Program-made: the position numbers and the translations under genes | Shown: positions 7,165 through 15,702 of the stretch, one piece after another | Layout of the letters: each line of letters begins with the position of its first letter | Position numbering within the stretch: the first letter of the stretch is position 1 | Notes under the pieces: model-generated | What the model saw: only the letters and a program-made list of their open reading frames with translations | Database searches by the model: none | What the model was told of the DNA's origin: nothing | DNA from: Rhizobiales bacterium 2SD | Lineage (GTDB): Bacteria; Pseudomonadota; Alphaproteobacteria; Rhizobiales; Beijerinckiaceae | Length of the DNA stretch: 64,000 nt | Reading direction: 5' to 3' | Assembly (NCBI GenBank): GCA_005502805.1 | Contig: SCMY01000010.1 | Location: forward strand, 62,001 to 126,000

Positions 7165-9789
7165 ATGGCCGTCGAACGCTACAATCCGAAGGAAGCCGAG
7201 CCGAAATGGCGCCAGGTCTGGAACGAGCGCAAGCTCTTCGAGACCCGCAACGACGACACCCGGCCGCCCTATTACGTGCTCGAGATGTTCCCCTATCCGT
7301 CGGGTCGCATCCATATGGGCCATGTCCGCAATTATGCGATGGGCGACGTGGTCGCGCGCTACAAGCGCGCCAAGGGTTTCTCGGTGCTGCATCCGATGGG
7401 CTGGGACGCCTTCGGCCTGCCGGCGGAGAACGCGGCCAAAGCCAACAAGGTCCATCCGCGCGACTGGACCTATGCCAATATCGCGACCATGCGCGGCCAA
7501 CTGCAGTCCATGGGACTGTCGCTCGACTGGAGCCGCGAGCTCGCCACCTGCGACGCCAGCTACTACAAGCACCAGCAGAAGCTCTTCCTCGACTTCCTCA
7601 AGGCCGGGCTGGTCGACCGCAAGACCGCCAAGGTCAACTGGGACCCGGTCGACGAGACCGTGCTCGCCAATGAGCAGGTCATCGACGGCCGCGGCTGGCG
7701 TTCGGGCGCGCCGGTCGAGCTGCGCGAGCTGACACAGTGGTTCTTCAGGATCACCGCCTTCGGCGAGGAGCTGAACGACGCGCTGGAAGGCCTGACCCGC
7801 TGGCCGGACAAGGTCCGGCTGATGCAGAAGAACTGGATCGGCCGTTCGGAAGGCTTGCTGGTTCGTTTCGCCCTCGAATCGAATGCTCTGAAGCAGACCG
7901 AGGTCGAGGTCTACACGACCCGACCGGACACCCTGTTCGGGGCCAAGTTCCTGGCGGTCGCTCCCGACCATCCGCTGGCCAGGGCCGCCGCCGAAACGAA
8001 TCCGGCGCTGCAGGACTTCATCGCCGAGTGCAAGAAGACCGGCACCGCCCAGGAGAACATCGACAAGGCCGAGAAGCAGGGCTTCGACACCGGGCTGCGC
8101 GCCGCCCATCCCTTTGATCCCACATGGACCTTGCCGGTCTATGTCGCGAACTTCGTCCTGATGGAATACGGCACCGGCGCGATCTTCGGCTGCCCGGCGC
8201 ATGACCAGCGCGACCTCGATTTCGTCAATAAATACGGGCTCGGCAACACCCCGGTCGTCTGCCCCGAAGGCACTGACCCGGCGAGCTTCGTCGTCACAGA
8301 CACCGCCTATGACGGCGAGGGGCGGATGATCAATTCGCGCTTCCTCGACGGCATGACCATTCCGGAGGCGAAAGAAGAGGTCGCCAGGCGCCTGGAAGCC
8401 GAAACCCTCGGCAACCGCCCTGTCGCCCAGCGCAAGGTCAATTTCCGCCTGCGCGACTGGGGCATCTCGCGCCAGCGCTATTGGGGCTGCCCGATCCCGA
8501 TCGTCCATTGCGCGGATTGCGGCGTCGTGCCGGTGCCGGAGCAGGATCTGCCGGTCAAGCTCCCGGACGACGTCTCCTTCGACAAGCCAGGCAACCCGCT
8601 CGATCATCATCCGAGCTGGAAACATGTCGCCTGCCCGCAATGCGGTGCGCCGGCCCGGCGTGAAACCGACACCATGGACACCTTCGTCGATTCGTCCTGG
8701 TATTTCGCCCGCTTCACCGACCCGTGGCGCACCGACAGCCCGACCGACCGCAAGGCCGTCGATCGCTTCCTGCCGGTCGACCAGTATATCGGCGGTGTCG
8801 AGCACGCGATCCTGCATTTGCTCTATTCGCGCTTCTTCACCCGCGCGATGAAGGCGACCGGCCATACCGGGCTGGACGAGCCTTTCGCTGGCATGTTCAC
8901 GCAAGGCATGGTCGTGCACGAGACCTATAAGGCGGCCGACGGCACCTGGGTCGAGCCCGGCAATGTCCGGATCGAGACCGTCGGCAGCGAGCGCCGCGGT
9001 TTCGATGTCGAGACCGGTGCCCCGATCGAGATCGGCTCGATCGAGAAGATGTCGAAGTCGAAGAAGAACGTCGTCGACCCCGACGACATCATCGCCTCCT
9101 ACGGCGCCGACACCGCCCGCTGGTTCATGCTCTCCGATTCGCCGCCGGATCGCGACGTGATCTGGAGCGACGAAGGTGTGCAAGGTGCGGCCCGCTTCGT
9201 GCAGCGACTCTGGCGCCTCGTTGCTGAGATCGGCGAGCGCATCGGCGGCCAGCCGGCGCGCCCCGCAAGCTTCTCGGAGCCGGCGCTCGCCTTGCGCAAG
9301 GCGAGCCACCGCGCCCTGCACGCTGTCGGCGCCGATATCGAGCGGCTCGCCTTCAACCGCTGCATCGCCCATGTCTACACGCTGACCAATGCAATCGGCA
9401 AAGCGCTCGATGCGGCCGCCGAGTCGGCTGACATCCCCGCCGACATGGCCTTTGCGCTGCATGAATCCGCCATGATCGCCACGCAGCTTGTCGCCCCGAT
9501 GATGCCGCATCTTGCTGAGGAATGCTGGCAGGCGCTGAAGCTTCCGGGTCTGGCCGGCGAGGCCGCCTGGCCAGAAGCGGAAACGGATTTGTTACAGGAT
9601 GACAGCAAGATCCTGCCGGTACAGGTCAACGGCAAGAAGCGGGCGGAGGTGACGGTGCCCGCCGATGCCGATACGGTGGCGGTCGAGGCGATCGTACGCG
9701 CCTCCGAGGCTGTCGCCAGAGCTCTGGAGAACCGGCCGATCCGCAAGGTGATCGTGGTGCCGGGGAGGATCGTGAATGTCGTCGTCTGA
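7165..9789 (+). CDS. leuS: Leucyl-tRNA synthetase
   Basis: An 874-residue class I synthetase that charges tRNA-Leu. The HIGH motif is HMGH at 50-53, and the KMSKS loop is exact at 628-632. A large CP1 editing domain (with the TTRPDTLFGA and GTGAIFGCPAHD motifs) interrupts the Rossmann fold, and the C-terminal anticodon-binding part ends in VIVVPGRIVNVVV. Length fits the family. It heads the leuS-lptE-holA operon, overlapping or nearly touching lptE. It is transcribed toward the candidate origin, unlike most genes on this side. Confidence 0.97.
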   Translation: MAVERYNPKEAEPKWRQVWNERKLFETRNDDTRPPYYVLEMFPYPSGRIHMGHVRNYAMGDVVARYKRAKGFSVLHPMGWDAFGLPAENAAKANKVHPRDWTYANIATMRGQLQSMGLSLDWSRELATCDASYYKHQQKLFLDFLKAGLVDRKTAKVNWDPVDETVLANEQVIDGRGWRSGAPVELRELTQWFFRITAFGEELNDALEGLTRWPDKVRLMQKNWIGRSEGLLVRFALESNALKQTEVEVYTTRPDTLFGAKFLAVAPDHPLARAAAETNPALQDFIAECKKTGTAQENIDKAEKQGFDTGLRAAHPFDPTWTLPVYVANFVLMEYGTGAIFGCPAHDQRDLDFVNKYGLGNTPVVCPEGTDPASFVVTDTAYDGEGRMINSRFLDGMTIPEAKEEVARRLEAETLGNRPVAQRKVNFRLRDWGISRQRYWGCPIPIVHCADCGVVPVPEQDLPVKLPDDVSFDKPGNPLDHHPSWKHVACPQCGAPARRETDTMDTFVDSSWYFARFTDPWRTDSPTDRKAVDRFLPVDQYIGGVEHAILHLLYSRFFTRAMKATGHTGLDEPFAGMFTQGMVVHETYKAADGTWVEPGNVRIETVGSERRGFDVETGAPIEIGSIEKMSKSKKNVVDPDDIIASYGADTARWFMLSDSPPDRDVIWSDEGVQGAARFVQRLWRLVAEIGERIGGQPARPASFSEPALALRKASHRALHAVGADIERLAFNRCIAHVYTLTNAIGKALDAAAESADIPADMAFALHESAMIATQLVAPMMPHLAEECWQALKLPGLAGEAAWPEAETDLLQDDSKILPVQVNGKKRAEVTVPADADTVAVEAIVRASEAVARALENRPIRKVIVVPGRIVNVVV

Positions 9790-9799
9790 GACCAGGACC

Positions 9800-10321
9800 A
9801 TGGCTCGTCGCCGTCCGCTGACGCTCGCTGCGGCGCTTGCCCTTGCCGCGCTCGCCGGCGGCTGCTTCCAGCCGCTCTACGGCGAAGGGACGGTCAGCAA
9901 GGTTGGCGGCAATGTCCGCAATGCGATGCTCGGCATCGAGGTGCCCGAGATTAAGGGTCTGGTCGGACATTACCTGCGCAACGAGCTGGTTTTCGAGTTC
10001 GATGGCGGCGGCGCTCCCGACCGGCAGAAGATTCTGAAGCTCAACGCGACCACGCTGGAGTCGCTCGAAGTCATCACGGTCGACTATGCCAACGGCCGCG
10101 CCGATTCGGCCGTTCTGGTCGCAACGGCTGACTGGCAGCTCGTCCGAGTGGGCTCAAACGAAGTTGTAGCCTCCGGTCAGAGCGTGGTCCGCGCACCCTA
10201 CGAACGCTCGCAGCAGCGCTTCGCTTCGCTGCGCGCAGCGCGTGATGCGCAGCTGCGCGCAGCAAAAAGTCTGGCCCAGCTTATCAAGGCCCGCGTCGCT
10301 TCCGCGCTCGTCAGCGGCTAA
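9800..10321 (+). CDS. lptE: LPS-assembly lipoprotein LptE
   Basis: A 173-residue lipoprotein with a clear signal: MARRRP, a hydrophobic run, and lipobox LAGGC with the lipidated Cys22. LptE plugs the LptD barrel and helps insert lipopolysaccharide in the outer membrane. The position between leuS and holA is the classical lptE location, which supports the call as LptE is poorly conserved. I prefer the ATG at 9800, 10 bp after the leuS stop; an ATG at 9776 inside leuS would give eight extra residues before the twin arginines. Confidence 0.88.
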   Translation: MARRRPLTLAAALALAALAGGCFQPLYGEGTVSKVGGNVRNAMLGIEVPEIKGLVGHYLRNELVFEFDGGGAPDRQKILKLNATTLESLEVITVDYANGRADSAVLVATADWQLVRVGSNEVVASGQSVVRAPYERSQQRFASLRAARDAQLRAAKSLAQLIKARVASALVSG

Positions 10322-10332
10322 GGCCATTCGCG

Positions 10333-11355
10333 ATGGCGACGATCAAGGCGCATGAGGCGGATCGTGCGCTTGCGCGCCCGGACCCCGCCTGGCGCCTTTT
10401 CCTATTCTATGGCCCCGATGCCGGGCTCATTTCAGAGCGCGCCACGGCATTGGCTCGTGGCAGCGTCGACGACCCCCAGGATGCCTTCCAGCTGATCCGT
10501 ATGGATGGCGACGACATTGCGTCCGACCCTTTGAAGCTGGTCGACGAAGCCAACACGATCGGTCTGTTCGGCGGGCGGCGCGCAATCCGGGTCTCGCCGA
10601 CCTCGCGTCCACTGATGGCAGCGGTCGAGCCGCTGCTCACGACGCCATCCCAGGATGCGATCGTCATCATCGAAGCTGGCGATCTCCAGAAGACGAACCC
10701 GTTGCGCACCGCCTGCGAGCGTGCCAGATCGGCACTCGCCATACCCTGTTATGGCGATGCAGCCCGCGATCTCGGCGGGATTGTCGACGAGATGGCGCGC
10801 GCCGCTGGCAAGAGTATCGACAGAACCACCCGCGACCTGCTGACCAGTCTGCTTGGCGGCGACCGTCGAACCTCGCGGCAGGAGATCGATAAGCTGATCC
10901 TCTATGCCGGCAGCGATGCGGCTTTGACCGCGGCTCATGTCGAGGCCGTCGTCGGCGACACCGCACAACGCGAGCAGGCTGGTGTGGTCGACGCCGTCTT
11001 CGCCGGTCGGCTGCCGAGCCTCGATCTCGCGCTCGCCAAGCTTACCGGCGAAGGGCTCGACCAGGGCGTTCTGCTCGGCGCCGTCCTGCGCCATACGCTC
11101 GCTCTGTTGAAGGCGAAGCTCGCCATCGAGGCTGGCAAGCCGGCGCGCGAGGCCGTCGGCGCCATGCGTCTGCCCTATCCGCGCATCGCCGCGGCGGAAA
11201 CCGCGCTCAATGCCTGGTCGACCGCGAGGCTACGCGATGCCGTGACGATCCTGGGAACGGCGATGTTGGCGGTGCGCCGGGACGGCGACATGGGCAGACC
11301 AATCGCTGCCCGCGCGCTCTGGACGCTCAGCCGGATGGGTGGCAAGGGCCGCTAG
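10333..11355 (+). CDS. holA: DNA polymerase III delta subunit
   Basis: A 340-residue clamp-loader subunit that opens the beta clamp. The N-terminal ATPase-like fold shows FLFYGPDAGLISERA and FGGRRAIRV; the middle part has the sequence DRRTSRQEIDKLILYAG, typical for HolA, and the C-terminal helical collar follows. It is the third gene of the leuS-lptE-holA operon, 11 bp after lptE, and is convergent with parB (4 bp between stops). Confidence 0.92.
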   Translation: MATIKAHEADRALARPDPAWRLFLFYGPDAGLISERATALARGSVDDPQDAFQLIRMDGDDIASDPLKLVDEANTIGLFGGRRAIRVSPTSRPLMAAVEPLLTTPSQDAIVIIEAGDLQKTNPLRTACERARSALAIPCYGDAARDLGGIVDEMARAAGKSIDRTTRDLLTSLLGGDRRTSRQEIDKLILYAGSDAALTAAHVEAVVGDTAQREQAGVVDAVFAGRLPSLDLALAKLTGEGLDQGVLLGAVLRHTLALLKAKLAIEAGKPAREAVGAMRLPYPRIAAAETALNAWSTARLRDAVTILGTAMLAVRRDGDMGRPIAARALWTLSRMGGKGR

Positions 11356-11359
11356 CTGA

Positions 11360-12244
11360 TCAAGCCTTCAGACGCCGGCAGAGCGAGTCGAGCTGCTCCA
11401 ATGTCTTGTAGCTGATCCGCATCTCGCCGGCACCGTTGGCGCGGTGCTGAATCGAGACGCTGAGGCCGAGCGCTTCTTCCAGTGCCTTCTCCACCGCTCG
11501 CGTATCCGGATCCTTCTCCGGCTTCGGCGCGGCTGCAGCCCGCACCGGCTTGTTCTCGCTACGCGCCTCATCCTGGCCGAGACGTTCGATATCGCGGACC
11601 GTAAGTCCTTGCTCAACAATGCGTTTCGCAACCTGTTCCGGATCCGAAACAGCAAGAAGGGCGCGGGCATGCCCGGCTGAGACCGAGCCTTCGCCAACCA
11701 TGCGCTTGACCGGCTCTGGCAGCTTGCTCAGTCGCAACGTATTCGCCACATGCGAGCGGCTCTTGCCGATCACCTTGGCGAGATCGTTCTGCGTGTAGTC
11801 GAATTCAGCGATCAGCTTCTCGTAGCCGGCCGCCTCCTCCATGGCATTGAGGTCGGCGCGCTGGACGTTCTCGACGATGGCGATCTCGAGCGCTTCGCGG
11901 TCATTGGCCTCGACCAGGATGACCGGAACGTCATGCAGCTCGGCGCGCTGCGCCGCCCGCCAGCGGCGCTCGCCGGCGATGATCTCATAGGCATCGATCA
12001 TGCCCGGAATGGAACGCACGATGATCGGCTGCAGAATGCCGCGCTCACGCACGGAGGCCGCAAGGTCCTCCAGCTCGGCTTCATCAAAGGCCTTGCGCGG
12101 GTTACGCGCGTTCGGCCGCAGGAACTCGACTGGAACCTTGCGCTGTCCGCGCGCCCGCTCGATCGCGCCGATCTCCTCGCCGACATCGCCGATCAGCGCG
12201 GCCAGACCTCGGCCAAGACGCGAACGCCCCTGTTCCTCGACCAT
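11360..12244 (-). CDS. parB: Chromosome-partitioning protein ParB
   Basis: A 294-residue ParB/Noc-type CTP-dependent clamp that loads at parS. N-terminal ParA-contact peptide RSRLGRGLAALIGD; ParB/Srx domain with the GERRWRAAQRA CTP-binding motif and ENVQRADLNAMEEA; helix-turn-helix with DLAKVIGKSRSHVANTLRL, which contacts parS; basic C-terminal dimer domain. Two in-frame ATGs are possible (12250 and 12244); the second lies seven bases after AAGAGG, the first only one base, so I use 12244. It is the last gene of the mnmE-mnmG-rsmG-parA-parB series. Confidence 0.95.
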   Translation of the reverse strand: MVEEQGRSRLGRGLAALIGDVGEEIGAIERARGQRKVPVEFLRPNARNPRKAFDEAELEDLAASVRERGILQPIIVRSIPGMIDAYEIIAGERRWRAAQRAELHDVPVILVEANDREALEIAIVENVQRADLNAMEEAAGYEKLIAEFDYTQNDLAKVIGKSRSHVANTLRLSKLPEPVKRMVGEGSVSAGHARALLAVSDPEQVAKRIVEQGLTVRDIERLGQDEARSENKPVRAAAAPKPEKDPDTRAVEKALEEALGLSVSIQHRANGAGEMRISYKTLEQLDSLCRRLKA

Positions 12245-12275
12245 TGCCATTCCTCTTGACCCTTTTCTTGTCTGA

Positions 12276-13106
12276 TCAGGCGGCGCGCAGCGTGCGCTCG
12301 CGCTTGATCACTTCCGAGGCCAGCTTCAGATAGGCCTGCGAACCGGCGCAGCGCAGATCGTAGAGCAGTGCTGGCTTGCCATAAGACGGCGCCTCCGAGA
12401 TCCGTACATTGCGCGGAATCACAGTCTCGTAGACCTTGTCGCCGAGAAAATGGCGGACATCGGCCATGACCTGGCCGGAGAGGTTGTTGCGCGGGTCGTA
12501 CATGGTCAGCACCACGCCCTGGATGATCAGGCGAGGATTGAGACCCGCGCGAACCTGCTCGACCGTCTTCAGCAGCTGGCTGAGACCCTCCAGCGCGAAA
12601 AACTCGCACTGCAGCGGGACCAGCACCGCATCAGCGGCCGTCATCGCGTTGATCGTGATCAGGCTGAGCGAAGGCGGGCAATCGATCAGGATATAGGTCA
12701 GGTCGTTACAGCGCTGGTCATCGACCAGCTCGTCGATCGCCTTCTTCAGGCGTGCTGCGCGGTCCTTGGCGCTCGCAATCTCGAGCTCGACGCCGAGCAG
12801 GTCGAGGGTCGACGGTGCCAGGAACAGATTGGGAACGGCCGTGGCTTGCATCGCCATGCCGAGCCCGATATCCCCGCAGAGCACGTCATAGGTCGAGGCC
12901 TTGCGGCTCTTGCGGTCGACGCCGAGCCCGGTCGAGGCATTGCCCTGTGGGTCGAGGTCGATGATCAGCACTTTCTCACCAATGGCGGCGAGGGCGGTGC
13001 CAAGATTGATCGCGGTCGTGGTCTTGCCGACCCCGCCCTTCTGATTGGCGAGCGCCAGCACGCGCGGCCGCGCAGGAGGAAGTGTGATAGGACGAGAATC
13101 GGTCAT
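12276..13106 (-). CDS. parA: Chromosome-partitioning ATPase ParA
   Basis: A 276-residue deviant-Walker ATPase (KGGVGKTTT, starting at residue 23) that moves ParB-parS complexes of new origins apart. Walker B region YILIDCPPSLSLITINA and the C-terminal NVRISEAPSYGKPALLYD are typical of chromosomal ParA/Soj. The start ATG overlaps the rsmG stop in TGATG, so translation is probably coupled. The longer open frame to 13196 lies inside rsmG and is not family-like. parB follows after 31 bp. Confidence 0.96.
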   Translation of the reverse strand: MTDSRPITLPPARPRVLALANQKGGVGKTTTAINLGTALAAIGEKVLIIDLDPQGNASTGLGVDRKSRKASTYDVLCGDIGLGMAMQATAVPNLFLAPSTLDLLGVELEIASAKDRAARLKKAIDELVDDQRCNDLTYILIDCPPSLSLITINAMTAADAVLVPLQCEFFALEGLSQLLKTVEQVRAGLNPRLIIQGVVLTMYDPRNNLSGQVMADVRHFLGDKVYETVIPRNVRISEAPSYGKPALLYDLRCAGSQAYLKLASEVIKRERTLRAA

Positions 13107-13777
13107 CAATCGGCCCGTTCCTCGGCGCCGCTGATCACCAGGATGGCGGCCGCCGAATCCGTTACGGATGGAAACGTTGTGGCCTGAATCTTCCAATATT
13201 TAGCCGCGGCGGTCAATTCCGCCTCTAGATGTTGTCCCTTGGGAAAGACTCCCGTCACCCCGGTTCTCAACAGCTCTTTGCACCAGTCGAGCAGCAGCGG
13301 CAGTGGCGCCAGCGCCCGCGCCGTAACGGTTTCGACCTTGCCGACGAAGCCGTCGACGACATCCTCGATCCGGGCATTGTGAACCGTAACGGGCGAGCCG
13401 GTCAGCCGCGCCGCATGGCGCAGGAAGGCGCATTTACGGGCATTGCTCTCGACCAGGTCGATATGCCCACCGAGTTCCGCGAGCTGGATGCCGAGCACGA
13501 GGCCCGGAAAGCCGCCACCGGAACCAAGGTCGAGCCAACGTCGCGCCTGTGGGGCATGGCCGAGCAATTGCGCGGAATCAGCGATGTGCCGGGTCCAGAC
13601 CTCGTCCAGTGTCGCGCCGGAAACGAGATTCTTCGCCTGCTGCCAGCGCCTGAGCTCCGCTACCAGAATGGCGAGGCGCTCCTCTGTTTCACGTGAAACA
13701 GGCGTCAAGCGAAAAGCGCGCTGCCGATCAGGGTTATCCGCCTTATCAACAGAACTCACAGGGTCATGCCTCAGCAT
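13106..13777 (-). CDS. rsmG: 16S rRNA (guanine-527-N7) methyltransferase RsmG
   Basis: A roughly 223-residue SAM-dependent methyltransferase (GidB). Seen: WLDLGSGGGFPGLVLGIQ as SAM-binding motif I, HIDLVESNARKCAFLRHA, and TARALAPLPLLLDW. The start is uncertain: an ATG at 13777 lies inside the end of mnmG, and a GTG at about 13759, eight bases after GAGG, would begin just past the mnmG stop. The codons for PVSRETE contain a perfect parS site (13685-13700). The gene is bound to mnmG upstream and parA downstream, the usual order around alphaproteobacterial origins. Confidence 0.93.
   Translation of the reverse strand: MLRHDPVSSVDKADNPDRQRAFRLTPVSRETEERLAILVAELRRWQQAKNLVSGATLDEVWTRHIADSAQLLGHAPQARRWLDLGSGGGFPGLVLGIQLAELGGHIDLVESNARKCAFLRHAARLTGSPVTVHNARIEDVVDGFVGKVETVTARALAPLPLLLDWCKELLRTGVTGVFPKGQHLEAELTAAAKYWKIQATTFPSVTDSAAAILVISGAEERAD
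13685..13700. promoter_or_regulatory. parS site (perfect 16-bp palindrome) inside rsmG
   Basis: TGTTTCACGTGAAACA, identical to the parS consensus known for ParB of Bacillus and many proteobacteria. It lies in the rsmG coding region, about 1.4 kb from the parB gene start and 9 kb from the candidate origin, and is the best-matching of three sites in the window. Confidence 0.93.
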
Positions 13778-15656
13778 CCACCATGCGTGCGGCCTGATGC
13801 TTGCGCGCATGCGCAGCCAGCAAGGTCAAGGCCGCCGGCGTCATGCCCTCGATCCGGCCGGCCTGCGCCAGATTGCTAGGCCATGCCGCGTGAAGCTTCA
13901 GTCGCAACTCGTTCGACAAGCCCGAGATACCCTCTAGATCAAGGTCGTGCGGAAGTGCCAGCGCCTGGTCGCGCTGATAGGACTCGATCTCGGCCGCCTG
14001 CCGGCCGAGATAGACCGCATAGGTCGCGTCCGCAGCGACTCGCGCCCGCACTGTCTCGGAGAAGCTGGCGAGGTCGGGCCAAACTCGGAGCAGGGCGTCG
14101 AAATCGACGGCCGGATAGGACAGGATCTGGAAAGCCGAGCGCCTGATCCCGTCGCGATTGAGTTCGAGACCGGCAGCTGCCGCTTGATTCGGCGACAGAG
14201 CCCGTTCGCGTAAGAGTTCGGTAAGCTTAACGATTTCCGACTGCCGGCGTTCAAAGCACTCCTGCCGAGCGTTGCCGACGACACCAAGCGCGATACCGAG
14301 CGACGTCAGGCGCTCATCGGCATTGTCGACCCGCAACGACAGCCGGAATTCAGCCCGCGAAGTGAACATCCGATACGGCTCCGTAACGCCGCGCGTCACC
14401 AGGTCGTCGACCATCACGCCGATATAGGACTGCGTCCGGTCGAGGCTGACCGGTTCGCTGCCGCCAGCCCGGCGGGCCGCATTGAGCCCGGCGAGCAGCC
14501 CTTGCGCCGCCGCCTCCTCATAGCCGGTCGTGCCGTTGATCTGGCCAGCGAGGAAGAGACCTGTGATTGCTCGCGTTTCCAGCGTCGGCTTCAGGGCACG
14601 CGGATCGACATAGTCGTATTCGATCGCATAGCCCGGCCGTAGCATGACGGCGCGCTCGAGTCCTGGGATCGTCTTGAGCAGGCCAAGTTGGACGTCCTCG
14701 GGCAGCGAGGTCGAGATCCCGTTCGGGTAGACCGTCGGGTCGTCGAGACCCTCGGGCTCGAGGAAGATCTGGTGGCCGTCGCGATCGCCGAAGCGGCCGA
14801 CCTTGTCCTCGATCGACGGGCAATAGCGTGGCCCGCGCCCCTCGATCTGGCCGGAGAACATCGGCGCCCGGTGCAGATTGGCGCGGATCAACTCATGCGT
14901 CGCCAGCATGGTCCGCGTCACGCCGCAGCTGATCTGCGGCGTGGTGATCGCCTCCGTCATCGCCGAGAAGGGCTCCGGCGGCTCGTCGCCGGGCTGCATT
15001 TCCAGGCTGGCCCAGTCAATGGTGCGTCCGTCCAGCCGCGGTGGCGTTCCGGTCTTCAGCCGTCCGAGCGGAAAGCCATGCCGCTCCAGCGTGGCGGAGA
15101 GGCCGAGCGACGGTGCCTCGCCGACGCGGCCGGCGGGAATCTTCTTTTCGCCGATATGGATCAGGCCGCGCAGGAAGGTACCGGTGGTCAGCACCACCGT
15201 TCCGCAGGCGAATCGACGGCCGTCTGCAAGCACGACGCCGGCAATCTGGTCGGCGACGACATCCAGATCGAACGCTTCGCCCTCGATCAGGGTCAGACCG
15301 TCCTGGGTTGCCAGCGCCGCCTGCACCGCCTCGCGATAAAGCTTGCGGTCAGCCTGAGCGCGGGGCCCGCGCACGGCCGGCCCCTTGCGCCGATTAAGCA
15401 TGCGGAACTGGATGCCGCCCTGATCGGCGCAGCGCGCCATGATCCCGTCGAGCGCATCGATCTCGCGGACGAGATGGCCCTTGCCGAGGCCGCCGATCGC
15501 CGGATTGCACGACATCGCCCCGACGGTGGCAATCTGTTGGGTGATGAGTGCTGTCCTGGCGCCGGCGCGCGCCGCCGCAGCCGCGGCTTCCGCCCCGGCA
15601 TGGCCGCCGCCCACCACGACGACATCGTAGTGCTGGTTCGCCTGTGCATTCGACAT
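13764..15656 (-). CDS. mnmG: tRNA uridine-5-carboxymethylaminomethyl modification enzyme MnmG
   Basis: A 630-residue FAD enzyme (GidA) that with MnmE modifies U34 of several tRNAs. The N-terminal FAD-binding GGGHAGAEAA, the LITQQIATVGAMSCNPAIGG region, the GTFLRGLIHIGEKKIPAGR segment and the C-terminal helical domain are all present. The open frame goes to 15755, but the ATG at 15654-15656 gives the family N-terminus MSNAQANQHYDVVVVGGG. mnmE ends 46 bp upstream, and the rsmG start overlaps the end of mnmG, so the three are one operon. Confidence 0.96.
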   Translation of the reverse strand: MSNAQANQHYDVVVVGGGHAGAEAAAAAARAGARTALITQQIATVGAMSCNPAIGGLGKGHLVREIDALDGIMARCADQGGIQFRMLNRRKGPAVRGPRAQADRKLYREAVQAALATQDGLTLIEGEAFDLDVVADQIAGVVLADGRRFACGTVVLTTGTFLRGLIHIGEKKIPAGRVGEAPSLGLSATLERHGFPLGRLKTGTPPRLDGRTIDWASLEMQPGDEPPEPFSAMTEAITTPQISCGVTRTMLATHELIRANLHRAPMFSGQIEGRGPRYCPSIEDKVGRFGDRDGHQIFLEPEGLDDPTVYPNGISTSLPEDVQLGLLKTIPGLERAVMLRPGYAIEYDYVDPRALKPTLETRAITGLFLAGQINGTTGYEEAAAQGLLAGLNAARRAGGSEPVSLDRTQSYIGVMVDDLVTRGVTEPYRMFTSRAEFRLSLRVDNADERLTSLGIALGVVGNARQECFERRQSEIVKLTELLRERALSPNQAAAAGLELNRDGIRRSAFQILSYPAVDFDALLRVWPDLASFSETVRARVAADATYAVYLGRQAAEIESYQRDQALALPHDLDLEGISGLSNELRLKLHAAWPSNLAQAGRIEGMTPAALTLLAAHARKHQAARMVDAEA

Positions 15657-15702
15657 GACCAATTCGCTAGCCAAGCCCGGCCGCGAGGTCAATGGAAACC
15701 GC

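Noticed and set aside
7141..9510. 789-codon minus-strand open frame opposite leuS
   Set aside because: Antisense shadow in GC-rich DNA: composition rich in Gly, Arg, Ala and Asp without any domain, while the plus strand is an unmistakable leucyl-tRNA synthetase.
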